A stretch of DNA of 44,206 bases from contig RAYF01000049.1 of assembly GCA_003611745.1 (NCBI GenBank), positions 1 through 44,206 on the forward strand. The letters are read 5' to 3'. Source of the stretch: a bacterium D16-36 (GTDB lineage: Bacteria; Bacillota; Clostridia; Lachnospirales; Lachnospiraceae). Both the position numbers and the translations under genes were made by a program. Of this stretch, positions 42,425-44,206 are shown in pieces; the first letter of the stretch is position 1; every line of letters starts with the position of its first letter. The notes under the pieces are model-generated. The model ran no database searches. It was not told the origin of the DNA and was given only the letters and a program-made list of their open reading frames with translations.

Positions 42425-43969
42425 TTATTTTTTAACAAGAAGTGACTTTCCAGTCATCTCAGCCGGCTGCTCTAAGCCCATAATCTCAATCAATGTCGGG
42501 GCAATGTCAGCCAGGCATCCGCCCTCACGCAGCGTATATTCTTCATCATAATTTACTAAGATAAATGGAACCGGATTTGTTGTGTGGGCAGTAAACGGAG
42601 CCCCTGTCTCATAATCAATCATCTGCTCTGCATTTCCATGGTCAGCACAGATAAAGAGCACTCCTCCCACTTTCTTTACCGCTTCCACTGCCGCCCCAAC
42701 ACACTGGTCAATACGTTCCACTGCCTGTATCGCTGCAGAAATAACACCTGTATGCCCTACCATGTCAGGATTTGCAAAATTAATGACAATCACATCATAT
42801 TTATCGGACGTAATAGCAGCAGTCAGCCTCTCGCCTACTTCCGGCGCGCTCATTTCCGGCTGCAGGTCATACGTTGCTACAGACGGGGATTTTACAAGAG
42901 AACGGTCTTCATCCGGGTTCGGTTCTTCTACGCCTCCATTAAAGAAAAATGTAACATGCGCGTACTTCTCTGTCTCAGCCAGACGAAGCTGTTTCTTTCC
43001 ATTTGCCGCCAAAAACTCGCCAAATGTGTTGCTGATACTCTCCTTCTCAAATGCAACCAGCTTATTGCCGATTGTCTCATCATAATCTGTGAAGCAGACA
43101 TAGACCAGAGGCATAAATCCATTGACGCGGTTAAACTTATCAAAACTCTCATCACAAAATGTGCGTGTAATCTCACGTGCCCTGTCTGGACGGAAATTAA
43201 AGAAAATAACAGAATCATTCGCCTTGATTGTTGCCAACGGTTTCCCGTCTTTCTCTATTACAGTCGGAACCACAAACTCATCATTCACATCTTCCTCATA
43301 AGAGGCAGCTACAGCCTGCACCGCATTTTCTGCCTTCTTGCCTTCGCCTGCCACCAGCGCATTATAAGCCTTTTCAACACGGTCCCAGTTATTATCACGG
43401 TCCATTGCATAATAGCGCCCATGGACACTTGCAATCTTCCCGACACCTATCTCATCCATCTTCTTCTGCAGTTCTTCCATAAATCCCTTGCCTGATGTCG
43501 GTGCGGTATCCCTTCCATCTAAAAAAGTATGGACATAGACATTCTCTACCCCGTTTCTCTTAGCCAATTCCAACAGCCCATAGAGATGTGTATTGTGGCT
43601 GTGTACGCCACCATCCGACAAAAGCCCGTAAAGATGAAGGTCTGACCCATTCTTCTTCACATTTTCTATTGCAGACAAAAGTGCCTTGTTTTCAAAAAAA
43701 TCCCCATCATCAATCGCTTTGGAAATGCGGGTCAGCTCCTGATAGATAATACGGCCCGCACCTATATTCATATGCCCAACCTCAGAATTGCCCATCTGCC
43801 CGTCCGGAAGGCCTACACTAAGCCCGCTTGCATTTCCCTTCTGGAACGGACACTCTGCCATTAATTTGTCCATAACAGGCGTCTGTGCCTGCGCAATCGC
43901 ATTTCCTTCTGTTTTTTCATTTAATCCATATCCGTCAAGTACCATTAAAACAACTGGTTTTCTGCTCAT
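42425..43969 (-). CDS. gpmI: 2,3-bisphosphoglycerate-independent phosphoglycerate mutase
   Basis: A 514-aa glycolytic enzyme that interconverts 3- and 2-phosphoglycerate with two manganese ions. The metal-binding Asp is in VLMVLDGYGLN, the catalytic Ser in GNSEVGHMNIGAGR, and the C-terminal metal motif is CADHGNAEQM. GVHSHNTHLYGLL and FLDGRDTAPTSG are conserved substrate contacts. GGAGGAAAA precedes the ATG at 43969. It heads the gpmI-secG-rnr-smpB run on the minus strand. Confidence 0.97.
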   Translation of the reverse strand: MSRKPVVLMVLDGYGLNEKTEGNAIAQAQTPVMDKLMAECPFQKGNASGLSVGLPDGQMGNSEVGHMNIGAGRIIYQELTRISKAIDDGDFFENKALLSAIENVKKNGSDLHLYGLLSDGGVHSHNTHLYGLLELAKRNGVENVYVHTFLDGRDTAPTSGKGFMEELQKKMDEIGVGKIASVHGRYYAMDRDNNWDRVEKAYNALVAGEGKKAENAVQAVAASYEEDVNDEFVVPTVIEKDGKPLATIKANDSVIFFNFRPDRAREITRTFCDESFDKFNRVNGFMPLVYVCFTDYDETIGNKLVAFEKESISNTFGEFLAANGKKQLRLAETEKYAHVTFFFNGGVEEPNPDEDRSLVKSPSVATYDLQPEMSAPEVGERLTAAITSDKYDVIVINFANPDMVGHTGVISAAIQAVERIDQCVGAAVEAVKKVGGVLFICADHGNAEQMIDYETGAPFTAHTTNPVPFILVNYDEEYTLREGGCLADIAPTLIEIMGLEQPAEMTGKSLLVKK

Positions 43970-44114
43970 AATTTTCCTCCATTCCGCTGCCAGTACAACA
44001 AGCTTATTCAAGTCATTAGTATACCCCACCCTGTAGCTTTTTTCAAGTGCGATTCCGGCCTGCCCACGGAAATCAATTTTCAGTATATATTCATTACTGC
44101 CCCTATTAATTTGG

Positions 44115-44182
44115 TACCATTTACAGACAATGTTTTCTAAACGATAACTCCCTGTTATCCGTCATTTTTTGTTTGTGCCTGC
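44115..44182 (+). repeat. 70-bp dispersed repeat, copy 2
   Basis: Near-identical to the reverse complement of 33812-33879. It includes GATAAC-tccct-GTTATC, a small hairpin. It lies upstream of gpmI, near the window edge. Confidence 0.85.
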
Positions 44183-44206
44183 ATCCGGTTATGTTTCTGT
44201 TTTTTG

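Overview
This window looks like a chromosomal segment of a low-to-mid GC gut Firmicute, probably a Lachnospiraceae member. The grounds are the ssrA, smpB, rnr, secG and gpmI neighbourhood, several large GH2 glycosidases, a queD-queE-folE-queC-queF operon, strong AGGAGG-type ribosome binding sites, and family-typical proteins such as DUF6512 and DUF6075. No rRNA or tRNA gene is visible, so species cannot be given.

Region 1 (1 to about 19.0 kb) is accessory DNA, most likely one end of an integrated phage- or plasmid-like element. Its left end lies outside the window and no integrase is visible. From left to right on the minus strand it carries two PIN-type toxin-antitoxin pairs, an unrecognised 282-aa protein, a LexA-type winged-helix protein, a serine resolvase, DUF6075, a lone DUF262 protein, small unknown proteins (including three of 51, 58 and 56 aa not easily found by length cut-offs) and a 117-aa protein. 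At 8.3-8.9 kb there is a lambda-like control region. A small Cro/CI-type repressor gene is flanked by two mirror-image triplets of 19-bp operators plus one more, which overlie three 17-bp-spaced promoters. The rightward promoter drives a short operon of small proteins, including a J-domain protein, and that operon ends in a terminator at 11.2 kb. A second minus-strand block runs from 18.7 to 11.6 kb: a gp10-like protein, HU, two Cys-rich small proteins, a 97-aa protein, a primase-like replication protein (AEP-like plus CHC2-like), a 2-kb non-coding tract, and a NUMOD4/HNH/AP2-like protein followed by a terminator.

The 2-kb non-coding tract (12.9-14.9 kb) is the most striking feature. It contains about 35-40 short hairpins, each with a different stem but with recurring tetraloops (AAAT, NAAG), one three-way-junction-like structure, and a 67-bp interrupted palindrome right after the replication gene. 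Mismatches in the stems more often become G-U pairs in minus-strand RNA, which suggests function as transcript. Similar hairpins occur singly in other gaps of the same element.

Region 2 (19.1-25.9 kb) is host chromosome: an RlmI-like rRNA methyltransferase, a Na/Pi cotransporter with a PhoU tail, then a probable stand-alone structured RNA of about 430 nt (22.42-22.85 kb) with its own promoter and terminator, and the preQ1 synthesis operon.

Region 3 (25.9-33.9 kb) holds a beta-glucuronidase-like GH2 enzyme, a broken secreted GH2/CBM32/Fn3 gene, an AraC regulator, a DUF6512 membrane protein and a DUF4143-type ATPase.

Region 4 (33.9-44.2 kb) holds tmRNA, a family-10-like glycoside hydrolase and a GH2 beta-galactosidase inserted between ssrA and smpB, then rnr, secG and gpmI. 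Short dispersed repeats (a 70-bp element, and GTCAAATACC-type palindromes) sit between host operons.
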